From NCBI GenBank assembly GCA_032433595.1, contig JASWJB010000119.1, positions 53,538 to 117,537 of the forward strand: DNA of 64,000 nt. Reading direction: 5' to 3'. The first letter of the stretch is position 1; each line of letters opens with the position of its first letter. The notes beneath the pieces were generated by a model, which did not search any database, was not told where the DNA came from, and saw nothing but the letters and a program-made list of their open reading frames with translations. This document shows, one piece after another, positions 9,647-20,884 of this stretch. Source of the DNA: Conoideocrella luteorostrata. Lineage: Eukaryota > Ascomycota > Sordariomycetes > Hypocreales > Clavicipitaceae. A program made the position numbers and the translations under genes.

Positions 9647-10431
9647 GAGAGCGGGGTTGGAGGGTCGCGGCTGGGAAAATGCCAAGTGATGGTCGTAGTT
9701 GTATGACTAAAGTAGTTGTTTTATGAGAGAATTTCAGGACATCACTGCTTCTTCTGCGCGAATACTTTGTTCATGGCACCAAGAGCAGGGAAAGTCGATA
9801 GGTTGGGCCGCACCCACGTGCCCCAAGGATAAGCGGGTGGCGAGCATTACCCCCACGGTCAGCCAGATGGAAGTCTGGAGAATTATGCAATCTGCTCTAA
9901 ACGGTATGGCAGGCCTTGGCTGATGAAGCTGGGTGAAACAGAGAAAAAAGGGTCGGTGTTACGAAGAGATTGACGATGTCTGCGACAGACGAAAAAAAAG
10001 TTTGAGACACCCCTGCCACCAGCCAGAGCGCTACCTACCACAGATCATGGCACGCGTACTTCCGTTCACGCGCTCGTCAAAAGCCGCGGTGGAGAAAGCG
10101 GTGCGTGCCGCAGATGGCGCGAGTCTTTCTCCACTGCCGAAATAGACGGGAGGCCGTTTTCTCTGCAAAAGCCGCCAACCGGAGTTTTCTTGCCGACATG
10201 GCTTTTATAATATCATGGTTTTTGCAGCATGGCTTTATTTGGCGGAGTATGGTGCTGTCAGATCACCTCTACCTCTCAGCCTGCCCTACAGCGAAAACCA
10301 TGCATCAGACTTGACAATGCTTTGCCGGAGCTTCCTGGTACATTTCGTCTAATAGCCTTCGCTACATCTCCATTCCCCATTCTTTAGGGAATATTCTGGG
10401 CTCAGAAATATACTCTCGACGATATTACAAG
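9647..10431. other. divergent promoter region, HET gene / FAD monooxygenase gene
   Basis: 785 bp between two diverging start codons. Several CGG/CCG triplets occur but no convincing long motif. It also marks the border between the cell-death island and the polyketide-type genes. Confidence 0.5.
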
Positions 10432-11745
10432 ATGACAGTCCAAAAACCTTCCCCGATCCTTATCATAGGAGCTGGTCTATCTGGCTTGACGACAGGACGG
10501 ATTCTCACAAACCATGGGATCCCTAATATTATTTTTGATGCCTCCACGCCGGAGCGTGGTCAAGGCTTCGCCATCAGCTTGCATGATTGGGGATATTCGG
10601 CCCTTCTCGCCGGCCTCGGCGGCCAGGCACTGAAGAGCATGATCAAAGCGGTTGCGCCTGATCGCCATGTTGGAGGCACTGGTTGGGTTGACCTTGCCAT
10701 GCGGGACAACAGAAATGGACAGGTCCTAGTTGCTCCCGATGAGGCCAGCCGACCAGCAGTCTTGCGAGCGAACCGCAATGCCCTCCGGGCCTGGATTGCC
10801 GACTGCGGTGAGGAGGATCTAGACGTGAGATATAATCACAAATTGAAGAACATCTACGGTACAACTGGAAATATGACTGCTGTATTTGAAAATGGGGCGC
10901 GCTATAATGGCTCTTTGGTAGTTGCCGCGGACGGTGTACACTCTGCTGGTAAGCTATGCTCAGATAGTCAGTCTTCTTCTTCTACCTGCTGATGTGGTTC
11001 TGTAGTTCGCGCCCAACTTCTGCCCCAGATACTCCCTGAAGTTATCCCCGTGGTCGTATACCACGGCGAGTTCCAATTGCTTCGCGAAGATTTTGATCGA
11101 TATATCAAACCGCTCGCCAACGGGTCCAACATCTTAGCCGGTGTCGGCGATGGGTTCAATACTCCCATCACGGTGTGCAACATGACAAAGACAAAGGTCC
11201 ACTTGGACTGGTCATACTCCAGGCCTGCTCGTGGAGACTGCGATGCTTTATTCGACAAGCACGCCAAAACTCAAGATGCATCCAGCGAGATTCCACAGAC
11301 TTTGATAGATGAACTATCATCGCACAAGCTGACAGAACCATGGTCGAGGTATATAAACCCCGAGGCCATCCGGCGGCATTCGGTATTCCACTGGGTCAGC
11401 CGTTGCGTTTTCATGTCAACGGAAAATGCCAAGCAGGCTGAAAAACATGGCGTTGTCTTTGTCGGAGATTCATGGCACGCGATGCCGATTTTCGGCGGCG
11501 AAGGAGGGAACCATGCACTTTTGGATGGTGTCGAGGTCGCATCTGCCATATTGAATAACACTTCTTTGGAACAGGCTACTTCCTCGTATTACGATAAGGC
11601 TTGCTGTCGAGTCCAAGGCGCTGTTAAAAGATCCAAGACCCGCTTTTATGTGCTTCACAGACCCATGGTAGAGTGGCAGGATATTGCCGAGAAGAGGCGA
11701 CTCAAGATGGAGCAGTTATCTGAGGCTGCCAAAACAACTACATGA
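10432..11745 (+). CDS. FAD-dependent monooxygenase, group V polyketide tailoring type (418 aa)
   Basis: A flavoprotein hydroxylase of the PF01494 class. Two exons, 10432-10948 and 11006-11745; the 57 bp intron (GTAAGC...TGTAG) joins the frame at 'ADGVHSA|VRAQLLP'. The dinucleotide motif GxGxxG is at residues 13-18 (GAGLSG). The DG motif lies in '[11 protein letters not shown]' and the GD motif in '[19 protein letters not shown]' (about 322-340). '[22 protein letters not shown]' and the C-terminal '[16 protein letters not shown]' resemble the AptC/AdaC/NscC group that hydroxylates anthraquinone or naphthacenedione polyketides. The next gene is a matching thioesterase, which supports this. No synthase is present, so the substrate is unknown. 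Confidence 0.85.
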
Positions 11746-12132
11746 CTTGATTTTTGGGGACAATGAGTAGCGAGATGTAGCATTCTGTTAAACTTACCTT
11801 TTCTATGCACATTGCTCTGTTCAACTACCTCAACATTAATATACTGAGAGATACAAAATTACTAAACCAACCTTAATAAGGCTTATGTCACCCCCAATCC
11901 ACATTCTCTTTTTCCTCTTTGCTTAATGAGAAAGAAAGTTTTCTCATAGGAAACAACATTTCCTATTAGACTAGCACAAAGGACGACAATATTGCCCAAG
12001 ACACGTTTACAGCCCATGGACGGATCATTGTGACCAAAACTTGTAAAAAATTTGTTTAATAACAAATTTTCGAGCTATGTGGTTGCTTTCACTCGTAGTT
12101 TGTCTCTCAAATACATAAAAACGCGAAGTCGT
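11746..12132. other. convergent intergenic region
   Basis: 387 bp between the stop codons of the monooxygenase and the thioesterase genes. AT-rich; no gene seen. Confidence 0.6.
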
Positions 12133-13170
12133 CTAATCTGAATCAGACACCACAGAAGCAGCAAGAGACGTCGATCGTGGAAGCACCCCCAGCCCAAACC
12201 ACCGTCTCTTTTTCGCCTCGCCCGGCGCAAAACCGACCTTCCTATCCTCAGCCAACTTCCACAACACCTGCGTCAGGAATGGAGCCAAAGCGTTGTCCAC
12301 GATCTCTTTCGGCACCTCGCCATATATCGACCGTATGATTTCCTGCAAAGTCATTCCACCCGTGCCCTGTTTCGGCCCATCGCGGGCATTCCAAGACAGC
12401 GCCGAATAGACCTGCTCCACACGAAACTCATTGTGCTGTATATACTCCTGCATTTTTGCCGGCAGGTTGGCGATTTTGGCCCCGTGGGCTGGGTAGCCCG
12501 CCGCACATGATTGAGCGGCCATGTACTCCAGACTGCGCATGTAGACGGCCAGATCCATGACAACGGAGAATCCGTGTCCCAGGACATTGTCACCCGTGAA
12601 TAGGGCGTTTTCCTCTTCTAACAAAAAACACATGTGGTCGATGGCGTGGCCGGGTGTGAAAATGGCTCTAACCGTGGCGCCTTCGACGGCGAACACTTGT
12701 CCGTCCGAAATGGGGTTTTGGTCGCGGTCCGGCTGATTTTTGTAGATACGGGATGATATCTCTGGTTTGTACGATATGATATCTGCTACACCTCCAGTGT
12801 GATCGCCGTGCCAGTGTGTCAATAGAATGTGAGATAGTTCAAGTCGTCGGTCCTCGAGAACTTGACTGAGTCGATCGATCCAACATGGCAAGCCCTATAT
12901 CATGTCAGTATTGCGCTTATTTAGAGTGAATAATAACTAGGAGGAAACACCTCTACTCACTTCTCCTGTATCGATAAGGATTCGCGATTTCCCTGTACCC
13001 AAAAGATACGTATTGGTTCCCTGTAGCTGCATAATCCCAGGATTACCTCCCAAGATTCTGACAACTCGCTCGGTTACATGCTCCACGTCTGGAAGAGGCG
13101 GCAGTTGCGCTTCCTGACCAGCCAAATATTCTTGCCAAAAAGACTCATCAAAAGGAATTCTTGTCGCCAT
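12133..13170 (-). CDS. metallo-beta-lactamase-type polyketide thioesterase (MbL-TE / ACTE-like, 323 aa)
   Basis: A zinc hydrolase that, in known clusters, releases the chain from the ACP of a non-reducing polyketide synthase lacking its own thioesterase. Two exons, 12961-13170 and 12133-12894, with a 66 bp intron (GTGAGT...ATATAG) splitting 'LIDTGE|GLPCW'. The metal motif HxHxDH is 'THWHGDH' (His97, His99, Asp101, His102); a third His is at 153 (TPGHAIDH) and Asp172 is in '[11 protein letters not shown]'. The N-terminal '[17 protein letters not shown]' and '[20 protein letters not shown]' are typical of the MdpF/GedB/AptB/AdaB thioesterases, not of LACTB2-like housekeeping enzymes. It shares a promoter region with the methyltransferase gene and is convergent with the monooxygenase gene. 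Confidence 0.88.
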
Positions 13171-13758
13171 GATGGTTTCTTTGAAGGATGATTTGCTGGA
13201 AGAGATCACCCAATATCTAAGGCTTGCAAAGCAGCTCTGCTCTTACACACTGCAAAACTGGTCGCAGTAAAGCGCAGCCCTTCATCACGAGTACAGTCGT
13301 AACAGATAGAAATCAATATTTCTAGTTAGGAACAAACCCTCGTCTCTTGTCCGCCATTTACCGGCAACAATGGTCGTGGGCCCTCAACTGGTCGTTTTTC
13401 CAGGATCCCGCCCGGCATTTATGGCCGGGTTTTAGCAGCACATGCGCAGTACGCCCCAGAAATGCTTCAGATAGTACATTGAGTTGTTTTTTGTTCCATA
13501 TTTTGATGTTGTAAATTCCGAGATGCACGTTGCATGTCTATATGAGAAGCGCTTTGTACAATAGTCTCCATTTTCGGTCTGTGGAAAAGCTGTTCAAAGT
13601 GCACCTTGGTGCATTCACATACTTTCAACCAAGCCGACTTAATTTCTCCTTTTTTCTTTACCTTCCACTTTTCGTTTCGGTTTGTTCTCTTAGACCTTAA
13701 AAGAAAGTATAGCACGCTAAACTCTGCATCGTTCTACTGAATCACCGCCATCTTAACT
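13171..13758. promoter_or_regulatory. bidirectional promoter, thioesterase / methyltransferase
   Basis: 588 bp between two diverging start codons, consistent with co-regulation. Near its middle is a 6-bp inverted repeat (13411-13429). A pyrimidine-rich stretch precedes the methyltransferase start. Confidence 0.6.
13411..13429. promoter_or_regulatory. inverted repeat CCCGGC-N7-GCCGGG, candidate Zn2Cys6 site
   Basis: Read as a Zn2Cys6 half-site pair this is CGG-N9-CCG, a geometry used by Gal4-class regulators. It lies near the midpoint of the divergent promoter of two tailoring genes, and a Zn2Cys6 regulator is encoded 4-7 kb away. The link is inference. Confidence 0.35.
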
Positions 13759-14472
13759 ATGCCATCCTCGACATCCATCGCCTCTGCGGACGACAAATCC
13801 AAAGAGCTCTACAAAACCAGACGTCTCCTCATCTACGACTACTGGGTCCTCGGTATCGTCAGCACCTGGGCATGGGGCTGTCCAACCGCCGCTTATCCCT
13901 TGCCGCAATTCCGAGCCAACATCGGCAAGAACCACCTCGACATTGGCATCGGCACAGGTTACTACCTCCGCAAGGGCAAAATCCCATCCACAACCAAGAT
14001 CACTCTTATGGACATTGAAAAAACCGCGCTCGACTTTGCTCTCAAGCGATGCGGACGACCTGATGCTCGTGGCATGGTAGCAGACATCCTGAAACCACTG
14101 CCAACTCAGGAGAAATACGACTCCATCTCCATGTACTATCTGCTACATTGCATTCCTGCATCAATCGAAGAGAAGTGTAGCATCTTCTCACATATCAAGG
14201 ATAACATGACACCTGATGGTGTCATTCACGGAGCGAATGTGGTGGCGAAGGGTGTTCGAAAGGATAATAAATTTGCAGCACATATGCGCAGGAAAGTTCT
14301 TGAGGCAGGGATTTTCCAGAACCTTGAGGATAAACCGTATGACTTCGAGCACGCGCTGAGACAGAATTTTCATGAGGTGGAAGTCAGAGTGGTGGGGACT
14401 GTGTTCGTGTTTAGAGCAGCGAAGCCTAAGCTGTCGACGAAGGCTGTCGTGTTGCCAGTTTCGGAGAAGTAA
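13759..14472 (+). CDS. class I SAM-dependent methyltransferase (237 aa)
   Basis: A small-molecule methyltransferase by fold. The SAM-binding motif I is 'HLDIGIGTGYYL' (Asp61 to Gly67), the acidic end of beta-2 is 'ITLMDIEKTAL', and motif IV is 'YDSISMYYLLHCIP'. It starts at an ATG (13759) and is a single exon without a targeting signal. It diverges from the thioesterase gene across 588 bp and could methylate the polyketide made with the neighbouring enzymes. I cannot assign it to a specific characterised subfamily, and O- versus C-methylation cannot be read from the sequence. Confidence 0.82.
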   Translation: MPSSTSIASADDKSKELYKTRRLLIYDYWVLGIVSTWAWGCPTAAYPLPQFRANIGKNHLDIGIGTGYYLRKGKIPSTTKITLMDIEKTALDFALKRCGRPDARGMVADILKPLPTQEKYDSISMYYLLHCIPASIEEKCSIFSHIKDNMTPDGVIHGANVVAKGVRKDNKFAAHMRRKVLEAGIFQNLEDKPYDFEHALRQNFHEVEVRVVGTVFVFRAAKPKLSTKAVVLPVSEK

Positions 14473-17350
14473 TGGGTGGATAACCCTTTTCAAGGTAGTT
14501 GAAGTTAGTGACTCCTAGGAGTGACGATTGCAGTGTCCCGGGGGGGGGTTTTTTTGGGCCGTATCATGCAGCCTCAGTTGCGGCAGAGAGTATGTTGATG
14601 GTCTTTGCTCATATTCTTTTCCAAGGAAGTGTAGCTTTTCATGGATAAATACCAATTTGCATGAGGAGGCATATATGTTGTCGCTTATGCAATTACACAG
14701 TGAAACATTATTGACGTCCGGATGTCCGGCGCATAGAACGAATTGCAATTTACAACACTGGATCGCTGTGTTAAGTCCTATTTACAAAAAAAAAAAATTG
14801 GTACATTAGTTGATGTCCATTCGCAGGCAAGTATAAGTACAATTCATTCATCATGAACGCGATCGGCTTCACCACAATCCTTTATTGCCAGCTTCCTTGG
14901 CAATATTTGTAAGTAGAGCAGATTCAGGACTCAATGTTTTACCTACGCATCATCTTGCCACATATTCATGCTCTGCAAACACCTCTGCCCGCTAGATATC
15001 TACAATCAGCGACACACATAAATCTTGCCCTCGTGCAATTGATCCAATGCAAGTAGGTGCGACGGAGGCCATTACTATGCTACAGCCCGAGCGTTTTGGG
15101 CATTTGCAATACGGTATTTAGTTTCGCGCGCCAAGGTTGAGTCTAAAAGCTTGCCATTAGTAGGAGTTTGTTAAACCTAGGTTCTTCTTCCCGTGTCCTA
15201 TTCATTGCGTTTGCGAATTGCCTAATTTGGCGTTTTAGCTCGGACACCGTTTGTGCTATCTGTATTCCTTGTGAACCACGGGGCGCAATGAATGCCTAGC
15301 AAGGTATTAAGTTATCTAGCTGATGAGCAGGGCAAACAGCCCAGATGTGGCTTGGCCCGCTAGAGGGGGTGTAGATATCAGCCGGGGCGAATAGAGGGTC
15401 TCGAACGAATGGAACAGGCAATGTTTAGCGAGAAGGCTGACGTGACGATCAACGATCAGGCGATGAACGTATACGCATGTGCGCCAAGAAAGATTCGGCA
15501 CGTAGATGCCGACAGAGAAGAATTATTAGGCTAAGAAAGCCGCACACCGTTGCTACTAAGGGCAATGTTGAAGGTTGGTGCTGGTTCTTGTTGATCAAGC
15601 CGACTGTGACCTAGCAGTCACGTTGCATCTCACTGCTTTCAGTGGTTGCTGGCACGGCATCGGATTAGTGGTAACAGATCCAATCCGCCTCAGGAAGTCT
15701 CAGCCCAAAATCCGCCTTGCTGCAGTTCACATTTAGCAACATATTCGTAGTTACAGGGTTCGTTCTTCCGGCGTCTGCTCGTCATTTGATTTTGGATAGT
15801 TGGTGGGGGCGAGCCCCCCGAGGTAGTATCGCCAAACAGCCCTGTCGCCATGGCCTCACCATCCAGGACAGCTGGCGTGTTGCGTACCGGACAGACGCTC
15901 AAAGATAATCAGTCCGACTCCCGATTTCGCGGAATGGCCCGAATACCTGCCCATTATGCGCCGCCATCTTCGTAGGCTCACCGGCAGGCAAAGGCTTTAT
16001 GCCGTGTTTGCATATGTGTGGCTGCGCTCGGGTTGCCACTCGGGTTTTAAGACAGCTCCTAAAATCCGGCAGCGGACAATTATACATCAAGAGTCAATCC
16101 TGATGTGCGGCTCTGCAGACTTTTCCATCGTGTCATATCCAACCATGGAAGCTAGGTTCGGCGAATTCGAGTCAGCTTCGAAAGACACGCGTAGTCAGGA
16201 TGCATGGAGCCATGGTTAACAACTATTGATCCTCAGGGCCTGCAGACGTGCATCCACCACAATTCTTATACAGAAGAAAGCCTTTGACCGCTAGCCACGT
16301 CTCCGTAGAGATCTTTGCATATCTTGGCACTTGGCATTGGGGCTGACAAGATGAACTGCCGGCGTTATTTTTTGTAATGCCAAGTCGGTACCGGCAAGGC
16401 TAGTTTGCAGAGGATATTTCTTAGACTGGTTTGAGACTATTGCTGTCAACTGTCGGTTTTTTCCCATAGTATCAAAGCTTTAACACAGTTGCTAATTAAG
16501 ATGTAATGACACGAGCCTCCTGTTTTCTTTGCCGTTAAGATAAAGCGCTCGGGTTATGGAAAAATGGCCAGGCATGCTCGTTGAAAGGGAGGATGTGATT
16601 GCGCTGCAAGTCGAGTAAAATAGTTGTCCGTACCACAACATCGAGGGCTGTGGGCCCATCCTTAAGAATAGGATTTGTATGCAAATGAAAATTATAGAGA
16701 GCGAGGCTCTATGAGAAGAGACCAGTAACTCAAAATGCTACTTTTTAATCAATCAATCAATCAATCAAGCTCTAGGACTTCCAATAGCAAGTCAACTTAC
16801 TATACCACCATAACAGAATCCCCAGTCTGATCCGACGAGTCAAGCCTCGGTCATTCATATCCACCTCCTCCAGCCCCGAAATTCTGAGCAAAAGCCGACC
16901 GGATCAGGACCCGAAAGCCACCCACCTAGTAGAGATCGACAAGGTTAGTGCCAGTGCCTGACTGGCGTGCTCCATGGGTATCGGCCGAGACCACCTTACT
17001 GTCGCAACATCAAGTTGCCCTTCGACGATGCCCAAGCGTTGCAAGAATGTAACATATGTGACTGCCAGGTGACAGCAGTACGTGCAACATTTCAACCAGA
17101 GTATACAGAGTTTCGCCGGTCAAGATCCGATGATATGCTAGAGTTTCATACTTGAATGTCAAATGTGCTGATATATGTCATGCCGCAGCCTCATGATCTC
17201 GCTATGTATAGTGCAATAAATAATACAAAAGTAGACATCGTCAAGTCCCCGCTTCACATCCGGTCTGCAAAACAACGTGCCAATAGTTCCCACTTTCATC
17301 CGTATTTCCTATAAACCAACAGAATTCGACACAGAAAACAGTTCCCTTTG
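14473..17350. other. 2.9 kb without a credible gene
   Basis: Only short, compositionally random frames. It holds a 9-base G run near 14540, a short A run near 14790 and an AATC microsatellite at 16747-16768. No remnant of ketosynthase or acyltransferase motifs was recognised. Confidence 0.5.
16747..16768. repeat. AATC microsatellite, 5.5 copies
   Basis: Perfect tetranucleotide repeat in the gene-free stretch between the methyltransferase and the regulator. Confidence 0.85.
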
Positions 17351-20300
17351 TCAAATATCGTTAATTCTCGCTGCGTTGCCCTCCTCCAAGTTAGGATACG
17401 TCGTCATCATACCCCCTGTCATCCATGATGGCTCAAATATTTCTGGGGCGGGTAATGTATGATACAAGTTCGGATTCGCCATTGACCCTTCAATATTTGA
17501 AGTGTATTCAAGTGACAACGCGTTGGGGTCCCAGCTATTCTGTGCAAACATATGCGTCGACACAATGTACGACGCCTCGGAGCTTGACGATGATCCGGTC
17601 GGTAAAGGTGTTCCCGAGCCTAAGAGGGGATCAACTGGAGTCCTTGCAGTATCTCGGCCGATGGATGAGATAAAGGCTTGGGCTGTTCCCTTGTTGATCG
17701 AAATACCAGATCTAGTCCCTCTCGGACTATGCTCGAACATCGTCGTCCCTTGGAGCTTTGATGACAACCTATCCCGTGTCTGGGTCATCAAGACTGCAAT
17801 TGGGCATTGCAATGTCTCACCACTAATTTTCTGAGATAAGGACTCGTATTGCCGGTAAGAAGCTTCTATCACTGGCCAGGCTTGGCGCAATAGCGAGATG
17901 TCGGTACAAGTATTACACTCCGCTATGGCAGTAGACAACGCCAGCCATGGAACGGTAACATACCAGCGAAATCCTTCGCCGCGGGGGTCCGAGTACATCA
18001 ATTGAGCCTTTTCGAGATTTTGCACAGTCCTTCGCAGTAGATCCGCGTCCCCTCCTAACGGCGGCGATGGCGGTGTTGTCGGTGTTTGGGTGCCTCTTCC
18101 TAGCTGATATGGAAGCAATTCAGAAAGTCGCATAGCGGACACAAGGCATTGCGTGCTGTGCCACGTGAACCAGGCGTACGATGACGATTCTGGGTCACAA
18201 AAATGTAGAAGCACAAGAGCCTGTTGCTGAAACTGGCTAACATACCTTCGCCTCTGTTCTCGACTTGGTAATGCAGTGCATGCAGTCGATGAAGTACCAC
18301 CGGCGCTGTTTACGCTGTCACCGCAGTTTTCCCCTGCAGGAAAATTTAACAGTCGTCCCGCAACTTGTGCACGGTATGTAACAAGCGCAAATGTCGTCTC
18401 GGTAAGCTCCTCTCGGTCGAGAACTTCCTCCGTCGTGGACAGGTCAAAGTCATCATCGTTAATATGTCGTACTTTGGAGACTGCAACCTCGGCATCTCGG
18501 TGGCTGATGAGGGGTTTGGTCGATTGTGCAAAGGATGCTTGCAGGTCCAGTAGGCAGATCGTGAGCCATAATCGCAGTCGCATCTGTTGGTGGAAAAAGC
18601 TCTCTGTTACTTCGCCTTTCCTGCGAGGTTCGTGGTTTATGCCCAAGGCCATTGTGAGCCTGACGGCTAACGCCACCAAAGTCCAGACAGCAGTGCTTTT
18701 CTCCTCTGATCTCCTGCCAATCTATGAAGTACCTCAGTCGTTAGCATCATCCTCTACTATACTATACATAAAAATTGAATCGGCCGCTTACAAGATAAAG
18801 AACGAATGCCTGGAGAACGATCATGTCACGGGTCGTTAACAAGCCTGCCCGCTCGATTGCACCTTCACAGAGTTTGCGGTGCGTCGAGACAATATTGCGC
18901 TTACTTGAGTGGAAGATGGCTTGGCATTGTGCTTCAGATAATGTGTTGGCTGCAGCATAGCAGAGGGCAGACTCAAGGGCCCAAATCGATGCATGGTCCC
19001 CCGGATAGCCCAAGTACCTTTCAGATCCTAGCATCCAATTGCTAATTGACGGTCTATGCAGAATTTTGATAATAGGGTCCACGTTTCTGAGGTAGATTCG
19101 GCAAAGTTGTGCTCTAGTTTCTTTAGCGCATGGGAAGGTGAAAGAGCTGACATTTAAAGGATTGTTTAGGCCGAGCAAGCTTAAGCAATGCATGCTCGTC
19201 TCGGTATGCTCATGCTGTCTGTACTCGTCCATATCAACTTCTTCGTCGTGCGCCGCGCCCAACGGCAGGATGCCTGCGTCTTCACTACAATTGTCCTGGA
19301 TTAAGACGGTGTCAGTGTTCCTGTTTCTTGAAGGAGATCAACATCTTTATAACTTACCCTGTGAACAAGGTGAGTCCAAAATTTGCAACCATTGTCATCT
19401 TGATCGTCACCGACAGAAGGTTCCGGCTTCCATGAAGACGGACTTGATGAGGCCGTAGCCGCCAGTTGCGTGTCGTCTGGTAGTTCAATTGATCGTGTAA
19501 CCTATATTGATTTGGGGATGCGGTCAGTTTTTAGGGGACTTTTTTGCTGTATATTCAAGAACTCTTTATCAATTTGAATTGATCTTGGCCCTCATCTAGG
19601 TATACAAGTAATAATTGGCACTTCCATGCAGAGCCCAACTATTTGGAGCATTCAATATTGTACGTACTGGTATCTGTTCGACCCCACTTGCCAATGACAC
19701 TGCCCGACGCCTGCCAGAGTCACAACAGCTGTGGCAATCGTACCCCCCACCGGAATGGCTGCTGCCCGACGAGCCAATATTTTGAACGAGATTCTCCAGC
19801 CTGCGAATACGATCCGTAAGGTCCTGGCTTGGAGGTCAGAGGAGAAAGCTCACAAGCATAAGTTGAGCGTAGATGACCAAAGTTATTGACTGCCTGCTCT
19901 CCCGCCGAGTGCCAAACACGCCCGGATGGAGGAGCAACACATGGCTACAGGGAATGCAGAGTATCACTCGACCCACATTGACAGCCATCCACAAAGACTG
20001 GATGCAAGGTACGAGCAGCTATGTGATGTAACGGCAATCGCAGCACTTACCAGGTCTCTCAGTCCGTCCGATTCCACATCAGGCTGGATTCTGCCTGATT
20101 CATCGCCTGGGAAAAGGCATTCTAGCCGGCCAAGGCGCGACCCGAGAACGCCGAGATCACCACTGACTACTTCACCAGCAGGAGCAGCTGTGCAAGCAGG
20201 AGTAGTAGACGTTATCCCTCTACCACTGGTCATCTGTGTGTTTCGTCGCTGGGTCGTTGGCGGCGGCGTCGTTGTCGACTTCGAGCATGCACTGTTTCTG

Positions 20301-20494
20301 GAACGACGAGCATGTCGGCCTCGAGGCAATCGTGGACGATATACAGGAACACAAATGACTCCAGATGAAGTGCAGTTCGTGCAAGGATCAAGTTTGTCGC
20401 ACTTGAGCTTGCGATCTCGGCATAGAGCGCAACTTAACTGCGGGACCGCTCCGTCTTTCTGTTGGCTTTGTCGTTCAGCCATTGCCACGTTCAT
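17351..20494 (-). CDS. Zn2Cys6 transcription factor, probable polyketide-cluster regulator (about 872 aa)
   Basis: Five exons inferred: 20051-20494, 19668-19823, 19358-19501, 18792-19295 and 17351-18721. All junctions are phase 0 with GTAAGT, GTACGT, GTAAGT and GTAAGC donors. The zinc cluster has Cys22, 25, 32, 38, 41 and 48 (CX2CX6CX5CX2CX6C), followed by '[13 protein letters not shown]', a linker shared with regulators of AdaR/NscR type. Exon 2 carries a coiled-coil-like '[17 protein letters not shown]'. The fungal_trans region spans exons 4-5 ('[18 protein letters not shown]', '[20 protein letters not shown]'). An alternative start is Met5 (20482). With the monooxygenase, thioesterase and methyltransferase to its left it looks like the local pathway regulator. 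Exons 2 and 3 are the least certain. Confidence 0.8.
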
Positions 20495-20654
20495 ACAGCC
20501 GACGAAATGTACAATAATATTCAAAATCAACAATGAGCCCTTGAGATGGTCCAATGGATAGCAGATCATCGCCAGCAGGCATGTCATTATATACTCTATT
20601 ACCCATACGTGGCTCGACAACAGCCGGGGAAAATAATATTGGAGTACGAACGTG

Positions 20655-20668
20655 CCCCGCCAGCGGGG
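20655..20668. promoter_or_regulatory. CCCCGC-CA-GCGGGG inverted repeat, CreA-like double site
   Basis: Each arm reads GCGGGG, which fits the SYGGRG consensus of the carbon-catabolite repressor CreA. It lies about 165 bp upstream of the regulator's start codon. Confidence 0.4.
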
Positions 20669-20866
20669 TGTATGCACACTCGCTTACTACGAGACGCGAG
20701 GTAGTTATGGACGGCCAAGGGTCGTCTCAATCCGTCTTTGGATTGAGGCTGACAGCCCGGTCACCATGTGTATCCTTGATCGGCCATCGATTCGACCGTC
20801 TCTACGTCTCTGGAAATGCTACACGGTTCATCGATTTTTGGTATGTTCTGCAACACATCCTCAGTT

Positions 20867-20884
20867 CCCCGCGCAATAGCGGGG
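20867..20884. promoter_or_regulatory. CCCCGC-N6-GCGGGG inverted repeat, CreA-like double site
   Basis: A second copy of the same arms with a 6-base spacer, about 200 bp further upstream of the regulator. Two such pairs in one promoter are unlikely to be chance, but binding is unproven. Confidence 0.4.

Noticed and set aside
19926..20561. 211-codon plus-strand frame
   Set aside because: Antisense to exon 1 of the Zn2Cys6 regulator.
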